Below, piece by piece: positions 51,973 to 60,464 of a stretch of 64,000 bases of DNA. Under the pieces are notes generated by a model. It did not search any database. It had not been told where the DNA came from and saw only the letters and a list, made by a program, of their open reading frames with translations. The stretch is from CAVPCZ01 sp963779225 (GTDB lineage: Bacteria; Bacteroidota; Ignavibacteria; UBA10030; UBA6906), in the NCBI GenBank assembly GCA_963779225.1, contig CAVZWW010000003.1:2356001-2420000 (forward strand), read 5' to 3'. A program made the translations under genes and the position numbers. The number at the start of each line of letters is the position of its first letter. Positions within the stretch are counted from its first letter, which is position 1.

Positions 51973-53814
51973 CTACTGTGCCGCCAAGGTGATCCCGGCA
52001 AACAGTGTTGCTCCCGGCATCGGATAGCCCGCCATTGTCTGGTACTGCGCTCCCAGGATGTTTTCCGCCGCAATGTAGCAGGAGGTTCTGTCGAATATCT
52101 GCATGGTGACTCTCGCGTTCAAGAGTGTGTAATCCGGGAGAGGCGTTTTGCTGTAATCACTGCCATAGAGTCCGGCGACATACTGGACACCGAGGGTTGT
52201 TCGAAACAACCCTGTGATATAACCGCCGCCAACATAGAGCTTGTGTCTGGGATTCCCCATCGTCTGGTCGCCGGCATTCAGATACCCGTACGTGACATCG
52301 AGGCGGAAATCTCCGAAGAGAGATGTATTGCCCGAGACTTCAACGCCTTGATGAACAAACGAGCCGGAGTTACTCAAGGTGAGGTTAGGGAATGCACCAC
52401 CCACCCGGATAATGTTACTGCCTTCAGACACAAATGCTGCTATATCGAGAGTGCTTGATTCATTGAAGTTGTGGAGAAGTCCGAGCTCATAGTTCCAGAG
52501 TCGTTCAGGTTCAAGGGTCGGCGTCGGTGCAGGGAACAAATACAGTTCTCGAATTGTCGGACTCCGGAATCCTTTTCCGGCGCATGCACGAAGGGTTGTG
52601 CTTTCCTCTATGCGGGCGGATAGTCCTAATTGTGGAACAAGTTCATTTCCATAGAGACTGTGGTGGTTCATCCGCAACCCCGCACTGGCGCTCAGCAACG
52701 CAAGCAACTTTTGCTGGACCAGGATATACGCGCCGGTTTCATTGATGAAATACTCTCCGAAGTTAAAACCGGTTTTGGTATTGTTGGCTTGACCCCCATA
52801 ACGTTTGTAATCAACCCCGACGGTGGTCACATTACCCGGCACGAGCACAAGCGCCTGATACAGGAGAAGGCCAAGGTTATTGTCGGTGGAGTGAAAGCCA
52901 TCATAGATATCGTGCCTTCCGAAATTGAAGAACACCTTTGCGGCGCCCTGGAGATTGCCATGACGGTTCTCGATGGCAAACCCCGAACTGCCGCGCAGAA
53001 TATCCACCCAGTGGTCTTTCACCGGTACAGCTTCCGTTCCTGGATCGAACGTCTTAAAGCCGGAAAGACCTGCATCGGCGCTGACTGTGAAATGCTCGTC
53101 AAGTGCCGACGAGCCTCGAAGGGACCCATTCGTCTCCCGGAAATCTGCATACGCCCGATGGCCTTCCGTAGCATAATGGCTGCCCGAGACGGCGACGCCC
53201 CCATCCCGGAAGCCGTACCCGACACCTCCTTCAATCTTTCTCGTGTTATAGCTTCCGTAAGAAAGACCGGCGTTCATACTGAAAGCTTCCGGCATATGCT
53301 GTTGCGTGATGATATTGATGACCCCCCCCATCGCATTCGTTCCGTGGAGCAATGAAGCCGGTCCGCGAATAACTTCGACACGGTCAACACCTGCGCTGAC
53401 GTAGGTGTCAGGCAAAGGGTGACCCATCAACCCCATCATTTGAGGTCGTCCGTTTGTCAGGACAAGAACTTCAGTATTTGGACTTCCACCCGTTCCCCGG
53501 ATGGAGATGCTCCCAGCCGCTCCTGTTGAGACGCCATATCCAAGGACTCCCCGCTCCGTGATGAACAGACCGGGTACAAGCCTGTTGATGAGGGGCAAAA
53601 CGGAGGTTTCGCCGCTTTGCATGATATCCTGTCTGCTCACAATAGAGACGGCATTGGGGACCGTGTTCCGAAGGACTTCCAGGTTGGTGGCGGTAATAAC
53701 CATCGTTGGAAGAGTGTATGTTCGCACAGAGTCCGCTTTCTGCTGCGCTGCCGCCATGGAGTGGACAGTGAGAGCAAGCAGCACACAGGAGAGGTTAGAG
53801 CTTCTTAGAGCCAT
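51973..53814 (-). CDS. TonB-dependent outer-membrane receptor
   Basis: The ATG at 53814 gives a signal peptide (SSNLSCVLLALTVHSMAAA) and a mature protein of about 595 residues. The plug domain begins with the TonB-box-like TYTLPTMVITATN, followed by VLPLINRLVPGLFI, SISIRGTGGSPN and the conserved VEVIRGPASLLHGTNAMGGV. The rest is a 22-stranded barrel ending in an aromatic/hydrophobic terminus (ATLFAGITLAAQ). Size and layout resemble the BtuB class. It starts inside the NikR gene and is followed by an ECF module, so it probably brings nickel or a nickel complex across the outer membrane. Confidence 0.9.
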   Translation of the reverse strand: MALRSSNLSCVLLALTVHSMAAAQQKADSVRTYTLPTMVITATNLEVLRNTVPNAVSIVSRQDIMQSGETSVLPLINRLVPGLFITERGVLGYGVSTGAAGSISIRGTGGSPNTEVLVLTNGRPQMMGLMGHPLPDTYVSAGVDRVEVIRGPASLLHGTNAMGGVINIITQQHMPEAFSMNAGLSYGSYNTRKIEGGVGYGFRDGGVAVSGSHYATEGHRAYADFRETNGSLRGSSALDEHFTVSADAGLSGFKTFDPGTEAVPVKDHWVDILRGSSGFAIENRHGNLQGAAKVFFNFGRHDIYDGFHSTDNNLGLLLYQALVLVPGNVTTVGVDYKRYGGQANNTKTGFNFGEYFINETGAYILVQQKLLALLSASAGLRMNHHSLYGNELVPQLGLSARIEESTTLRACAGKGFRSPTIRELYLFPAPTPTLEPERLWNYELGLLHNFNESSTLDIAAFVSEGSNIIRVGGAFPNLTLSNSGSFVHQGVEVSGNTSLFGDFRLDVTYGYLNAGDQTMGNPRHKLYVGGGYITGLFRTTLGVQYVAGLYGSDYSKTPLPDYTLLNARVTMQIFDRTSCYIAAENILGAQYQTMAGYPMPGATLFAGITLAAQ

Positions 53815-54253
53815 GATGATGATTGTCCTCGTGTATTGTGGATAGCTGATTGATCGAAGTGAACACAAGTCTGCTGTGTTTTACTCCCTTGAGGCCGGCA
53901 AGCGAAGAGCCGAGTAATTGCAGGTCGCCGGCTCTGCCTTTGAGGAGAATAACTTCCAGACAATTGTGGTGGTCGACGTGGACGTGCACGGACGTGATGA
54001 TGTTGGCAAAATGATTGTGCTGAAGAGCAGTCAGTTTACTTTCCAGTTCACGCTTGTGGTGGTCATACACTATGGAGAGTACGCCAAATACCGAGGCGTT
54101 CTTCTTCTGGATTTCTTCTTCTACCAACCGTGCGCGGATCAGGTCACGGAAGGCTTCTGAGCGGTTCCGGTATCCGGTACCTTCGAGAAATGCATCAAAA
54201 CGTTTGACGAGGTCGGCTTCAATTGAAACGCCAAATCGTGTAAGGGGTTTCAT
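53795..54253 (-). CDS. nikR: Nickel-responsive regulator NikR
   Basis: The N-terminal ribbon-helix-helix (RFGVSIEADLVKRFDAF, GYRNRSEAFRDLIRARL) binds DNA. The C-terminal ACT-like domain holds the four nickel ligands of NikR: His79, His90, His92 and Cys98, spaced exactly as His76, His87, His89 and Cys95 of the E. coli protein (SVHVHVDHHNCLEVILL). The tail HEDNHHHG is His-rich. The 3' end overlaps the start of the TonB receptor gene by 20 bp, so it is the first gene of the operon it presumably represses. In nickel-replete cells it would shut off uptake. Confidence 0.93.
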   Translation of the reverse strand: MKPLTRFGVSIEADLVKRFDAFLEGTGYRNRSEAFRDLIRARLVEEEIQKKNASVFGVLSIVYDHHKRELESKLTALQHNHFANIITSVHVHVDHHNCLEVILLKGRAGDLQLLGSSLAGLKGVKHSRLVFTSINQLSTIHEDNHHHGSKKL

Positions 54254-54255
54254 GG

Positions 54256-54284
54256 CGTGCCATTCTTTTTACAAAAGTAACACG
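54256..54284 (-). promoter_or_regulatory. Imperfect palindrome just upstream of nikR, candidate operator
   Basis: CGTGCCATTCTT and AAAAGTAACACG form an interrupted dyad (8 of 12 positions) right before the nikR start codon, overlapping the likely promoter. It does not match the E. coli NikR operator closely, so the assignment rests mostly on position. Confidence 0.35.
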
Positions 54285-54365
54285 TTGGAATGAAAGAAAC
54301 AAGTGCGAAGTATGGCGAAAGATGATCTGGTCGACAAGATCGTGGGCGGAGTCCAATACGTGTCA

Positions 54366-54497
54366 TGTCCCTCTAAAAGAGAGTGCCTCCGGACCAGAAC
54401 TCCAGCGTGAACCATCCGATCTTTGGTACAGAATTGGAGTGTCGATTTCAATTGAAATTCGCTACTTTGTGGGGGGATGGAGCCTTGAAGAGGCGCA
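54366..54497. mobile_element. Short MITE of the 55-kb IS family, copy C1
   Basis: A 132-bp element with left end TGTCCCTCT and right end GGATGGAGCCTTGAAGAGG. The interior GATTTCAATTGAAATTCGCT is the same as near the right end of the other copies. It interrupts a short frame that starts at 54312 (MAKDDLVDKIVGG). Confidence 0.6.
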
Positions 54498-54540
54498 GGG
54501 GCTTTCTGCGAGATATTCTCGCAACTTTTATGCGCTTGGC

Positions 54541-54669
54541 TGTCCCCATCTTAGAGTCCATCCGTGCCAGAAATTCGCGATCAAACTCTGATCAGTGACA
54601 CAGAGAAATTGTATCGATTTCAATTAGAAGTCACTACTTTGTACGGGATGGAGTTTGAAGAGAGGGACA
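54541..54669. mobile_element. Short MITE of the 55-kb IS family, copy C2
   Basis: A 129-bp element from TGTCCCCATCTTAGAGTCC to GATGGAGTTTGAAGAGAGGG. It ends two bases before the residual tail of the hsdS gene. Only 43 bases separate it from copy C1, including the perfect hairpin TGCGAGA-TAT-TCTCGCA. Confidence 0.65.
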
Positions 54670-54671
54670 CG

Positions 54672-54716
54672 TTGAAAAAGTCGCTGCTTCACCGAGCCTT
54701 TGCGGGAGAATTATGA
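54672..54716 (+). pseudogene. hsdS: C-terminal tail of a type I restriction specificity subunit (hsdS)
   Basis: Fourteen codons (LKKSLLHRAFAGEL and stop) match the highly typical end of HsdS proteins. The gene is cut off by MITE copy C2. Its TGA overlaps the ATG of the RhuM-type gene, as in type I loci where rhuM follows hsdS. Confidence 0.65.
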
Positions 54717-55057
54717 AAGAGTCCGAACAGCCGCAATCCAGCATCATTCTCTACCAGACGGCAGATGGCAGGACGCGCATTCAATGCAGGTTTGAGAACG
54801 AAACCGTATGGCTGACGCAAGCGTTGATGGCGGAGCTTTTTCAGGTGACTACCCAGAATGTGACCTTGCATCTGAAGGCCATTTATGCCGAAGGCGAACT
54901 GGATGAGACAGCAACTTGTAAGAAATACTTACAAGTTCGGACGGAGGGCGATCGGCGGATCACCCGCGCTTTGAAACACTACAGCTTACCGATCATCATC
55001 GCCGTCGGCTACCGGGTGCGTAGTGACCGGGGCACCCAGTTCCGCCAGTGGGCAACC
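54713..55057 (+). pseudogene. RhuM family protein, N-terminal part, cut by an insertion sequence
   Basis: About 115 codons from the ATG at 54713 match RhuM-type (KilA-N-linked virulence/accessory) proteins: TRIQCRFENETVWLTQALMA, ELFQVTTQNVTLHLKAIYAE, KKYLQVRTEGDRRITR and YSLPIIIAVGYRVRS. The frame then meets the left end of the IS at RQWAT, and no continuation was found after the right end at 56389, so the C-terminal half is gone. Confidence 0.85.
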
Positions 55058-56389
55058 TGTCCCTCTTCAAAATCCCATCCGGGCCAAAACAGTTCATCGT
55101 GGACCATCCGACCAAGGGCGATGTCACGAATCGAAAATGGATTGGAGGGAAAATTGTTGGAGGGGGATGAGTCGATTGGACGGGTATTGTTTGTGGGAGG
55201 GCAGCTTGTTCTCTAAGAAGGAGATAGATTTCCCTCGACCGCGAGGGCAGTAACGTACAAGGTACTCCTGGATTTGCTTTACGCGGCGCGTCGGAAGTAG
55301 TAGTGATGCAGTCCGTTTGCCACAGCCACTCGATCAATTTCACCGACGGCTTGAACTTCTCTCGATTCGGGTGAGTCCTTGTTAAGCCCCAAGTGAGTCC
55401 GTTGATTATGGTAGTAGTGAGAGTATCGTTTGAGAGAGTTCCGTAAATGGCTTTCATTCACGATGATCAAGTGATCAAGACATTCCCTCCGGATGCTCCC
55501 GATGAGTCTTTCACAATATCCATTTTGCCACGGAGACCGATAGGCGGCTACAATCGGTCTTAGACCCAAAGCGGAAACACTCTCGATGAAATCTTCACCG
55601 TATATGCTATCGCGATCCCGAATCAGGAACTTGAGTATTTCCTGCTCGTAGAATGCATTCCTCAATTGCTGGGTGGTCCATTCAGAAGTCGGATGATCGG
55701 TCACATTGAAGTGAATGATCTTTCTTCTGTCGTGTGAAAGAAAAACCAATACGTACAGTAGTCGAAAGGTGATCGTCGGCACCTAAAGAGATCGAGGGAG
55801 ATGATTTCAGCGGAGTGATTCTGGAGGAATGTTTTCCACTGCTGGCCCGTTGTTCTCCGGGGTTTCTTGGGCATATTGCGCAAGATGGTAGCTTCTGAAG
55901 GATCAATCCCGAGTTTCAGCAACTCGCCATGAATTCGTGGCGCTCCCCAGAGAGGGATCTCATTTGCCATCTGCCTGATCAGGTTGAATTGAGCTTGTGG
56001 GATTTTGGGTCTTCCGCTTTTGTGTCTGCTTTTCGATCTCCAATACAGTTTGAAGCTGTGCTGATGCCAGCGGATGACGGTGTCCGGCTTGACGATAAGC
56101 AGTGTATTCTTCCACCCGTCGTAGAGATCTTGCATAAGGCCTAAGAAGAGTCTATCGACATGCCTCAATTGAGGTTTGGATGAGGTGCGACTTAGTATTT
56201 CCAACTACTTCCGGAGAAACACGATTTCGAGCTGAAGTAGAATCCTTGATTTGAGGAATCGGAGACAAAGCGATAAGAAGGATCTGATCATTTGACCTTT
56301 TGGCCTGGTGATTGGCACAAAACAAAAGTATCGATTTCAATTGGAATTTGCTATTATGTCGTACGCGGATGGAGTTTTGAAGAGGGACA
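55058..56389. mobile_element. 1332-bp insertion sequence with rve integrase-core transposase; founder of the MITE family
   Basis: The left end TGTCCCTCTTCAAAATCCCA and the right end GGATGGAGTTTTGAAGAGGG followed by ACA are inverted repeats of about 24 bp. A transposase with one frameshift fills the minus strand. Solo ends or deleted copies are seen near 33.6, 47.2, 54.4, 54.5, 59.0 and 60.0 kb. The insertion broke a rhuM-type gene. No target duplication could be recognised. Confidence 0.85.
55279..56204 (-). pseudogene. Integrase-core (rve/DDE) transposase, single frameshift
   Basis: Two overlapping frames encode one protein of about 310 residues. The N-terminal part has a helix-turn-helix segment (KPDTVIRWHQHSFKLYWRSK, LWGAPRIHGELLKLGI). 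The first catalytic Asp is in EIISLDLF, the second in FLIRDRDSIYGE and the Glu in YCERLIGSIRRECLDHL. The join near 55780 restores the continuous sequence ISLDLF-TFRLLYVLVFL. It belongs to the IS481/IS3-like integrase-core group. As written it is inactive unless a programmed frameshift is used. Confidence 0.85.
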
Positions 56390-56459
56390 AGCGGCTACAC
56401 GTGACCGTTAGCGGTTATTGAACAAGACAATTCCGAATTCAGTAGATTAGTGCAATATA

Positions 56460-58929
56460 TTGAAAACTAAAACTATGAGTTATAAAACTTTATTCTTCAA
56501 ATACTCAGGGATAACGGAATTCAAATCCTTAGTATTAGTCTGTCTGATTGGCATATTCCCAATTTCACGAGTTAATGCTCAAAGCAACAACCCTCGAGAA
56601 GTTATTCCTTTTGATGATGGATGGCGTTTTTGGTTAGGAGATGACCAGTCTGCCAAACAACCCGATTTTGATGATACAAGCTGGCGCACCCTGAGTGTTC
56701 CACACGACTGGAGTATCGAAGGTCCTGTCAATCTACCCCCGGACGGAGAGAGTAATGGTGGCTACTTTACCCATGGTATCGGTTGGTATCGAAAAAGTTT
56801 CATATCTCCTGCCGACACCATCAAAAAGGTGGTTATTGAGTTTGACGGAATTTATATGAACAGCGAAGTCTGGATCAATGGCCAATTTCTTGGAAAAAGA
56901 CCCTATGGTTTCATCGGTTTTCGATACGATATTACCGAATACCTTAAAAGAGATAGTTCGCTTAACGTAATTGCTGTTCGTGTCGATGACTCTTCTGAAC
57001 CTTCCGTTCGCTGGTATGCTGGTTCCGGAATTTACAGACATATGCGTTTAATTATCACTGGGTACACTCATTTTCGACTTGATGGAGGTATCTATATCAC
57101 CACGCCTGAGGTTTCATCAGAAAAAGCTGTTGTGAAGACAGATTACATAATTGATTCAAACTTCTTTACTGAAGAGGAATATCAGGCTTGGGTCAAAGAT
57201 CCTTGGAAAGTTAAGTCCCAAACTAAGGATATCACATTACAAAGTTGTGTATTGGATTCTGATGGCAAAATTGTTGTTTGCACTGAGGCGAAGCTTACAC
57301 TCGAAAGCATGCACCCTGGTCAACATGCTTTCCAGGAGGTTTTAGTGCCGAACCCTTTACTTTGGTCCGACAATTCCCCCAACCTTTATCAATTGCGAAG
57401 CACCCTGACACTCGATGGACGTGCCCTGGACGAGACGACTACAACATTTGGTATTCGTAAACTCGAATTCAATCCCGATCTTGGGCTGTTTGTTAACGGC
57501 AAGTCCACCAAACTCAAAGGCGTTTGTTTGCATCAGGATGCAGGATCCTTTGGTAATGCAGTGCCTATAGAAATATGGGCTTATCGCCTTGGTCTATTAA
57601 GAGAAATGGGTTGCAATGCTATTCGCACCAGCCATCATCCATTTGCTCCTGAGTTTTATGATTTGTGTGATCAACTTGGCTTTTATGTTTTTGACGAAGC
57701 GTTTGACGAGTGGACACGCGACTGGACTCTCAACTTCACTGAAAATGCACGTGGTAAAGCGAAATTTGGCTATCACCTGTATTTTAGCCAATGGTACGAA
57801 ACCGACCTTCGCACAATGTTGCGTCGCGACCGCAATCATCCCAGCGTAATCTTATACAGTGTAGGTAACGAGGTCCCTGATCAATTCAATGATGATGGAT
57901 GGAAGCTAGCAAAGAAACTTATTGCCATCTGTCATGAAGAAGACCCAACGCGACCTGCTACCTCAGCGTGCGATCAGTCTTATGTTTCTTCGCGGAACGG
58001 CTTTATGGATCAACTTGACATTGCCGGCTACAATTATATTGACCGTCTATATGGAGATAGTACCTATGTACCTGAACGCAGACGTTTTCCTAACCGCGTC
58101 TTTCTAGGAACTGAAACTGGCCATCAAGTTCATTATTGGCTTGGCGTTCGTGATAATGACTACGTAATAGGAGATTTCATATGGACAGGTATCGACTATC
58201 TGGGAGAGACAGGAAATTTACCCAACCGAGGCAGTCGGTCTGGCGATATCGACCTTGCAGGAGGAAAGAAAACCGGCTTTTACCAACGTGCTGCATATTG
58301 GCGTAATGATCCCGTATTACAACTTTTCGTACTCACTGGCGAGAAACCTAACAATCACTGGCAATCCCAATCAGCACTGCTCAAATGGAATTGGCCTGAA
58401 AAAACAAATGTTATTGTAAGAGCTGCCACCAATTGCGACGAAGTAGAATTGTTCTTAAACAATCGTTCCCTTGGAAGAAAGACTATATCGCACAATTTAT
58501 ATTCAAATGACTGGAGCGTGGACTATAAGTCTGGAGAGCTTAAATCAATTGGATATAACAAAGGTAAACAGGTTGCTACTTCAAAGCTACGTACAACCCA
58601 TTTCAGCCTCAAAGCTTCAAATTACATCCTTACCATTACCAATTGCAGGTGACATTGTCTTATTCGAAATTACCGTGACTGACAAAACCGGATTGAACGT
58701 AATTGATGCAAAGACTGCTATCACTGTAAGAGTGGAGGGTGGAGGTAAGCTCATCGGAATCGATAACGGAGAAGTTGATTATACAGGTTCATTTAAGACA
58801 GATACACGCAACTCCTATCAGGGCCGCCTCCTTGTTGCGGTGAAACGGACTTCGCCGGCGACAGAGGGAGAAATTCGTCTTACAGCCTCTGCACCTGGCT
58901 TGTCATCCACCATTTTACAGGTAAAGTAA
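56460..58929 (+). CDS. Glycoside hydrolase family 2 (beta-galactosidase-like), frameshift near the C-terminus
   Basis: A signal peptide (LVLVCLIGIFPISRVNAQ) leads a secreted enzyme. Domains in order: sugar-binding (FDDGWRFWLGDDQS, NGGYFTHGIGWYRKSF), immunoglobulin-like, and the TIM barrel with KLKGVCLHQDAGSFGN, the acid/base Glu in YSVGNEVPD (near residue 470) and the nucleophile Glu in FLGTETGHQ (near 552). A DUF4982-type domain follows. The frame is lost near 58620-58650, and an adjacent frame carries the rest (GDIVLFEITVTDKTGLN) to 58929. The start is TTG 56460 or the ATG at 56475, without a Shine-Dalgarno, as in Bacteroidota. The AT-rich base composition differs from neighbouring genes and suggests transfer. 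It begins 71 bp after the IS. Confidence 0.85.
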
Positions 58930-59040
58930 GAACAGGCAAGACGAACGCTCAATACGAGATTGTTAAGATAAGTTTCTGGTAGTGATGATTGTAATTGCGT
59001 TTGAGAAATGGGATACAGACTAAATGGCAATTTGAACGGT

Positions 59041-59070
59041 TGTCCCTCTTCAAAATCCCATCCGGGCCGG
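59041..59070. mobile_element. Solo left end of the IS/MITE family, copy D
   Basis: TGTCCCTCTTCAAAATCCCA followed by TCCGGGCC is identical to the left end of the IS at 55058. No matching right end was seen within 1 kb, so this is a broken copy. Confidence 0.65.
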
Positions 59071-59308
59071 AGCTCCAGCATGGATCATCCGAATTGCCTG
59101 CTGGCGAGATCAAATCGTCACGCTGGCGGGACGAACCGCGTGAAGAAGAATTGCACCGCTGCCGAGCGGATCGCCATGATGTAAGTTCGCTAGTGGTCCT
59201 CCATTGAGTGTGAGCAGATTGTGTACGGTTTGTGAAATTCGATGCACTCCATGCAATTCAAATTTGGAAAGCTACCCCAAAATCGCCGTATTGTTGGAAT
59301 GTCGCAAT

Positions 59309-59353
59309 TTTCGGGACCAAGAGGCCGGGGGTTCAAATCCCCCCGCCCCGACG
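59309..59353 (+). tRNA. 3' half of tRNA-Pro(CGG), remnant or attachment site
   Basis: The sequence starts in the anticodon loop (TTCGGGA, anticodon CGG), continues through the variable loop and the T-arm GGGGGTTCAAATCCCCC, and ends with the 3' acceptor strand CGCCCCGA, which would pair with the CGGGGCG usual for tRNA-Pro. No 5' half precedes it. Integrases that use tRNA genes leave exactly this kind of 3' fragment at the far end of the inserted element. Confidence 0.65.
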
Positions 59354-59562
59354 AAAAAGGGCAGTTTTGAGGTTGGAGAAAGGCGAGTGTGACAGATTTG
59401 TGTTAGTACTTTCACACTTGGTGCACAGAAATCGGTCATTCGTGCCCTGTTTTAGTTACGCATGTGGTGACGCTTGTCCCGGTACCAAGAGGTCGCATGC
59501 GTCTTGTGAGCAAGAATTGGCCAGTGGCGCTCTATTTTCGCCAGGCAGGAAAACAGATCTTG

Positions 59563-59607
59563 TCCCGGGGCCAAGAGGTCTCAGATACAAATGCCGGCGC
59601 TCCGACA
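59563..59607 (+). repeat. Degenerate second copy of the tRNA-Pro 3' half
   Basis: GGGGCCAAGAGGTC, ACAAATGCCGGCGC and TCCGACAG align with the tRNA remnant 250 bp upstream, with many substitutions in the T-arm. A third short match (CCCGGTACCAAGAGGTCGC) lies at 59477-59495. They may record earlier integration events. Confidence 0.4.
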
Positions 59608-59885
59608 GAAAGAGAAATTCTCTTCTGTGAGGGCGATTGTACATTGGCCGCACAGGAATTCTAGAGTGTGTCTGCAGATTCAGAGGCAGTATGAGCCGCG
59701 ATGCCGTCCTGGTGACGCGGCTTTCGAGTGTTTGAGTGTACCCCTTTGTATTTCCGGATCACAGTGTCCGGCAATCGCCTCAACTGAAATCGGCTGTTTG
59801 ACTATCGCACGCCCCTTCCGTATTCTTCCGCCGTACCATTGGTTCCTTGTGCCGTCGGAATAGTACACGCCTGTGTAGGCTTCCC

Positions 59886-60033
59886 ATGATCGGCGAAGTC
59901 TTTTCCCACTACAGAATCCTTGAGCACCTTGGCGGCGGAGGCATGGGCGTCGTCTACAAGGGCGAAGACCCGCGCCTCAAACGCACCGTCGCTGTGCCTC
60001 TCCAATATTCCATCTGCTGCAGAATGTCACCAT
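59886..60033 (+). pseudogene. N-terminal fragment of a Ser/Thr protein kinase
   Basis: The first ~37 codons (MIGEVFSHYRILEHLGGGGM, then GVVYKGEDPRLKRTVA) match the start of PknB-type kinases including the glycine-rich loop. The sequence then departs from the family just before the catalytic Lys, and MITE copy E begins at 60034. The rest of the kinase is missing. Confidence 0.8.
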
Positions 60034-60413
60034 TGTCCCTCTTCAGAATCCCATCCGGGCCAAAGCTTCATCGTGATTGGAGGAAGAATTGCTTGAAGGG
60101 GACGAGTCGTTATGCCCGGCTCGGCATAGTCCGAGACTCGGCACAAGCGTCGGGTGAGCAGGAATCTTTGCAAGGGTCAGTTTGTTTTCTAAGAAGGAAA
60201 TGGATACCCCCCCCGACCCACGAGGGCATCATTCGTGAAATGGATGCTTGCTGCTTCTTTCGCGGCGCTTCGGAAATAGAAATGATGCATTCCGTTCGCC
60301 ACCACCACTGTCTCAATCTTGGGCTTCTGTCCGGTTGACTGATACGCAATTTAAAGTAGCGAATGTAGATCGGATTCGCTATCTTGGACGCGGATGGAAT
60401 GTTGAAAGGGACA
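60034..60413. mobile_element. Deleted derivative of the IS family, copy E
   Basis: It has the left end TGTCCCTCTTCAGAATCCCA and the right end CGGATGGAATGTTGAAAGGG. Its interior keeps pieces of the IS, such as TTCTAAGAAGGA and GGCGCTTCGGAA, which correspond to the 3' end of the transposase gene. It lies 51 bp upstream of the arylsulfatase. Confidence 0.75.
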
Positions 60414-60464
60414 CCTCAATTCAGTCCCGTCACATGCAGCACTCACTCAACAAGAGAGGATATG

